Below, piece after piece: positions 6,273-7,806 of a DNA stretch of 7,806 nt. The DNA is from Mariprofundaceae bacterium (GTDB lineage: Bacteria; Pseudomonadota; Zetaproteobacteria; Mariprofundales; Mariprofundaceae), in the NCBI GenBank assembly GCA_015488125.1, contig WFOJ01000158.1:1-7806 (forward strand). Reading direction: 5' to 3'. The position numbers were made by a program, and so were the translations under genes. Below the pieces are notes generated by a model. The model ran no database searches. It was not told the DNA's origin and worked only from the letters and a program-made list of their open reading frames with translations. Every line of letters starts with the position of its first letter. The stretch's first letter is position 1.

Positions 6273-7004
6273 ATGAAACATCTGCCTGTTGCCACGCTAC
6301 TGTTATTGCTATGGCTGTCGTGCCTGACCGCGCAAGCTGCCGAAACAGCGCCTGCTGTGGATGATCTCAGTTATGTTCGCATTCCTGCCTGCCCTGGTGA
6401 AGGCTGTGTATTTGGACGCTGGCGTGTGCGTCAGCCGACGCCACTATTTGCCGCTGTCGGCGATGATATGCCTTTGTTGCGATTAAGAAAAAACCAGCAT
6501 GTGCAGGTTGTCGATGGCTTGCTGCATGGTATAGCCGGGATTGTCAGCGTGCGCAAATCGCATGGTGATTACCGTGCCGGTGATACGATTTATCTACAGG
6601 ATTACCTGGGTGAAGGCATGTATCACATCCGTTACAAGGGGCAGTTGCGCATCGATGATACGCTGTATTGTTTGTTGGATACTTTAGCGACAAAAAGCTG
6701 TGCCGCAGTGCATGAATGGGCAGAGCTTCGTCAGCCAGGCCATGCGCACTGGTGGGTCAAGGTGGTGACCGATGATGGCCATACTGGCTGGGCAAATGGC
6801 GATGCCTTTGCCGGACAATATGCCAACGATCTTGACCTGGATGATCCTGAAGTCTGCTGGTGGTATGACCCGAAGGACCGCAGCGACAACCTGTGCCGCA
6901 AAAAAGGCCTGCCATCGCCGCATGAGAGCAGCGCCGTGTGTGCCGGTATGATTCAGCGGGGCTACCTGAAAGCGGGCGATTGCGCGACAAACAAGGGTGA
7001 ATAA
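6273..7004 (+). CDS. Secreted SH3-like protein of unknown function
   Basis: The 243-residue product starts with a clear Sec signal peptide: Lys2, a Leu-rich core, and a likely AQA cleavage site after residue 22. Cys17 is not in a good lipobox, so a soluble periplasmic or secreted protein is expected. Two stretches look like bacterial SH3-type beta domains: about 50-125 (PTPLFAA, then GDTIYLQDYLGEGMYHIRYKG) and about 145-182 (WAELRQ, WWVKVVTDDGHTGWANGD). SH3-like domains in exported proteins often bind peptidoglycan or other proteins, but no catalytic domain is attached and no function can be assigned. The mature part has eight Cys (40, 45, 133, 143, 195, 208, 223, 237), an even number compatible with disulfides. 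GAGGAGA (6261-6267) lies 5 bases before the ATG. It is 85 bases after fumC, so it may be cotranscribed or have its own promoter. Confidence 0.8.
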   Translation: MKHLPVATLLLLLWLSCLTAQAAETAPAVDDLSYVRIPACPGEGCVFGRWRVRQPTPLFAAVGDDMPLLRLRKNQHVQVVDGLLHGIAGIVSVRKSHGDYRAGDTIYLQDYLGEGMYHIRYKGQLRIDDTLYCLLDTLATKSCAAVHEWAELRQPGHAHWWVKVVTDDGHTGWANGDAFAGQYANDLDLDDPEVCWWYDPKDRSDNLCRKKGLPSPHESSAVCAGMIQRGYLKAGDCATNKGE

Positions 7005-7059
7005 AAAAGACTCGGTTTGCGGTCTGGAAAACGCTCCTGTGCGGCGTGTGATTTCCCCC

Positions 7060-7085
7060 TTGTAGGAGGGGCCTCTGGCCCCGAA
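7060..7085 (+). repeat. REP (repetitive extragenic palindromic) element
   Basis: A GTAG tetranucleotide (7062-7065) is followed by a GC-rich palindrome, GGGGCC-TCT-GGCCCC (7068-7082), and then GAAC. A conserved GTAG foot next to an imperfect or perfect hairpin is the hallmark of the REP class mobilised in trans by REP-associated tyrosine transposases (RAYTs), common in Pseudomonas, Xanthomonas and related proteobacteria. The element is intergenic, as expected. The GGGG at 7068-7071 could instead pair with the CCCC at 7056-7059, giving an alternative hairpin. No T-run follows, so it is not an ordinary terminator. Only one copy is visible in the window. Confidence 0.65.
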
Positions 7086-7143
7086 CGATCATTGTTCTGG
7101 CACACAGCTCACGATTTTGATTGCACTGCAACAAACATAAAGC

Positions 7144-7172
7144 TTGATTATTGATCAGGGTGACGCTATAAA
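7144..7172 (+). promoter_or_regulatory. Sigma-70 promoter of rpmE with GC-rich discriminator
   Basis: TTGATT (7144-7149) and TATAAA (7167-7172) are separated by exactly 17 bases, a good match to sigma-70 -35 and -10 elements. Transcription would begin near 7179, leaving a leader of only about 30 bases before the rpmE start. The bases after the -10 are TCGCGCCC, a GC-rich discriminator of the type found at rRNA and ribosomal-protein promoters that are inhibited by ppGpp and DksA during starvation. Stringent control is an inference from that sequence. Confidence 0.7.
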
Positions 7173-7195
7173 TCGCGCCCTTTTTCAAAACTGAT

Positions 7196-7200
7196 GGGAG
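7196..7200 (+). promoter_or_regulatory. Ribosome binding site that fixes the rpmE start at GTG
   Basis: GGGAG lies 8 bases before GTG 7209. The only upstream in-frame ATG (7194) overlaps this site and has no SD site of its own, so the GTG is the likely start. Confidence 0.7.
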
Positions 7201-7208
7201 TTGCAGAA

Positions 7209-7421
7209 GTGAAACCTGGCATTCATCCTGAATACAACACATCAAAAGTAACGTGCTCTTGCGGCAATACTTTTGAAACACGTTCGACAAGAGGCGATAT
7301 TCATGTCGAAATCTGCTCTTCATGCCACCCGTTTTACACGGGTAAGCAGAAGATTGTGGATACTGAAGGTCGTGTAGAACGTTTTTACCGTAAATACGGC
7401 AAACCCGCTTCAGCCTCTTAA
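7209..7421 (+). CDS. rpmE: 50S ribosomal protein L31, zinc-binding type
   Basis: From GTG 7209 the product is 70 residues and starts MKPGIHPEY, exactly the L31 N-terminus; the upstream ATG 7194 would add five atypical residues. L31 sits at the central protuberance and takes part in the bridge between the 50S and 30S subunits. Four cysteines, Cys16 and Cys18 (CSC) and Cys36 and Cys39 (CSSC), form the zinc site of the C+ form, the version made when zinc is plentiful; many bacteria also keep a Cys-less paralogue under Zur control, not seen here. HPFYTGKQKIVDTEGRVERF (40-59) is the conserved C-terminal core. The gene stands alone with its own promoter, and rplU follows on the same strand after 183 bases. 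Confidence 0.96.
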   Translation: MKPGIHPEYNTSKVTCSCGNTFETRSTRGDIHVEICSSCHPFYTGKQKIVDTEGRVERFYRKYGKPASAS

Positions 7422-7435
7422 GTGTAAGCGGCGTG

Positions 7436-7447
7436 GCGTGATCACGC
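7436..7447. repeat. 12-bp perfect palindrome after rpmE
   Basis: GCGTGATCACGC is its own reverse complement and lies 14 bases after the rpmE stop. As RNA it can form a 4-bp stem with a GATC loop. There is no T-run after it, so termination is uncertain; it could be an operator or the remains of a terminator. Confidence 0.35.
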
Positions 7448-7465
7448 TACTCAGATTAAACAGAT

Positions 7466-7509
7466 CGTTGCAAAGAGTGCTGGCAGCACTTTAGCAAGGC
7501 TTTGTGATG
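7466..7509 (+). promoter_or_regulatory. Possible structured RNA element between rpmE and rplU
   Basis: AGTGCT-GGC-AGCACT (7476-7490) is a perfect 6-bp hairpin. It is enclosed by CAAAG (7471-7475) and CTTTG (7500-7504), which pair exactly; the helix can extend to 7466/7509 through a mix of Watson-Crick and G-U pairs. The result is a nested stem about 100 bases upstream of the rplU ATG. This could be part of an rplU leader, for example a ribosomal-protein autoregulatory site, or a terminator for rpmE, although only CTTT follows the inner hairpin. No known family is recognised, and no convincing rplU promoter was found upstream of it. Confidence 0.3.
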
Positions 7510-7513
7510 TCCG

Positions 7514-7528
7514 GCGCAAATTTTGCGC
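7514..7528. repeat. Inverted repeat GCGCAAA/TTTGCGC upstream of rplU
   Basis: GCGCAAA (7514-7520) and TTTGCGC (7522-7528) are exact inverted copies around a single T. As RNA it can fold into a 6-bp stem with a 3-base loop. It lies 76 bases before the rplU ATG and directly after the nested stem at 7466-7509. It may be a binding site or a second hairpin of the rplU leader; function is unknown. Confidence 0.35.
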
Positions 7529-7604
7529 TGCTGACAAGTAATAATGAATCAGGTGTGCTTGCGGCTCTGCCGACCATGGAGCACACGTGTAAATGGAGAA
7601 ATCA

Positions 7605-7806
7605 ATGTACGCAATTATTCGTACGGGTGGCAAGCAGTACCGTGTGCAGGAAGGGGATACGCTGCGTATTGCCAGCATGGATGCTGAAACAGGTTCTGCC
7701 GTTGTCTTCGATGATGTGCTTCTGGTTGCCAACAATGGCGATGTTCAGGTGAACCCGGAAGGCGCCAGGGTTGAGGCTGTGGTTCGTGGCCATGGGCGAG
7801 ACAAAA
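7605..7806 (+). CDS. rplU: 50S ribosomal protein L21, N-terminal part (cut by the right edge)
   Basis: The first 67 residues of L21 are visible; the full protein is normally a little over 100 residues. MYAIIRTGGKQYRVQEGD (1-18), with the GGKQYRV core at 8-14, is the characteristic N-terminus, followed by DDVLLVANNGDVQV and VEAVVRGHGRDK, where the family usually continues into a Lys-rich 23S rRNA-binding segment. L21 binds 23S rRNA in the large subunit. GGAG (7595-7598) lies 6 bases before the ATG. In most bacteria rplU is followed by rpmA (L27) and obgE, which would lie beyond the window. Confidence 0.95.
   Translation, partial: MYAIIRTGGKQYRVQEGDTLRIASMDAETGSAVVFDDVLLVANNGDVQVNPEGARVEAVVRGHGRDK

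Noticed and set aside
7032..7040. CGCTCCTGT as an inverted partner of the REP element (a REPIN)
   Set aside because: Only the CTCCT core matches the inverse of the REP foot, and there is no accompanying palindrome.
7540..7545. AATAAT as the -10 of an rplU promoter
   Set aside because: It matches five of six bases, but no acceptable -35 lies 15-19 bases upstream.

Overview
This is an ordinary, gene-dense chromosomal segment of a Gram-negative proteobacterium. The evidence is a PilF/PilW-type pilus lipoprotein, RodZ, PepN, FumC, a YajD-type HNH protein, a zinc-type ribosomal protein L31, and strong Shine-Dalgarno (SD) sites. The gene content fits a gammaproteobacterium or a close relative (beta- or zetaproteobacterium); the sequence alone does not let me name a genus. 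I see no phage, insertion sequence, CRISPR array, tRNA or rRNA. I did not find a convincing undescribed system. The most interesting items are a tightly coupled mixed-function operon, an unrecognised 57-residue ORF inside it, a solitary REP element, and structured DNA around the ribosomal protein genes.

Layout. Positions 1-529, minus strand, hold the N-terminal part of aminopeptidase N; the gene runs off the left edge. A 266-base divergent intergenic region (530-795) carries two perfect inverted repeats and no gene I can support. From 796 to 6187 seven recognised genes and one small ORF lie on the plus strand almost without gaps: methylthioadenosine phosphorylase (mtnP), a type IV pilus TPR lipoprotein (pilF/pilW), rodZ, a small hydrophobic ORF, RNase HII (rnhB), a single-domain response regulator, a YajD-like HNH protein, and fumarase C (fumC). 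Six of the seven junctions are overlaps of one or four bases (TGATG or ATGA); the only gap is 7 bases. After an 85-base gap comes a secreted protein with SH3-like features (6273-7004).

The right end is a separate module. A REP element (about 7060-7085) lies in the 204-base gap before rpmE. rpmE (L31) has a good sigma-70 promoter with a GC-rich discriminator and starts at GTG 7209. A 183-base gap with several hairpins (7422-7604) separates it from rplU (L21), which is cut by the right edge.

How the genes work together. pilF/pilW and rodZ are a familiar pair tied to envelope and pilus assembly. mtnP (methylthioadenosine recycling), rnhB (ribonucleotide removal from DNA), yajD and fumC (TCA cycle) have no obvious shared pathway. 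Their tight coupling probably reflects co-expression of housekeeping genes. The orphan receiver protein is the only evident signalling component and has no kinase in the window.
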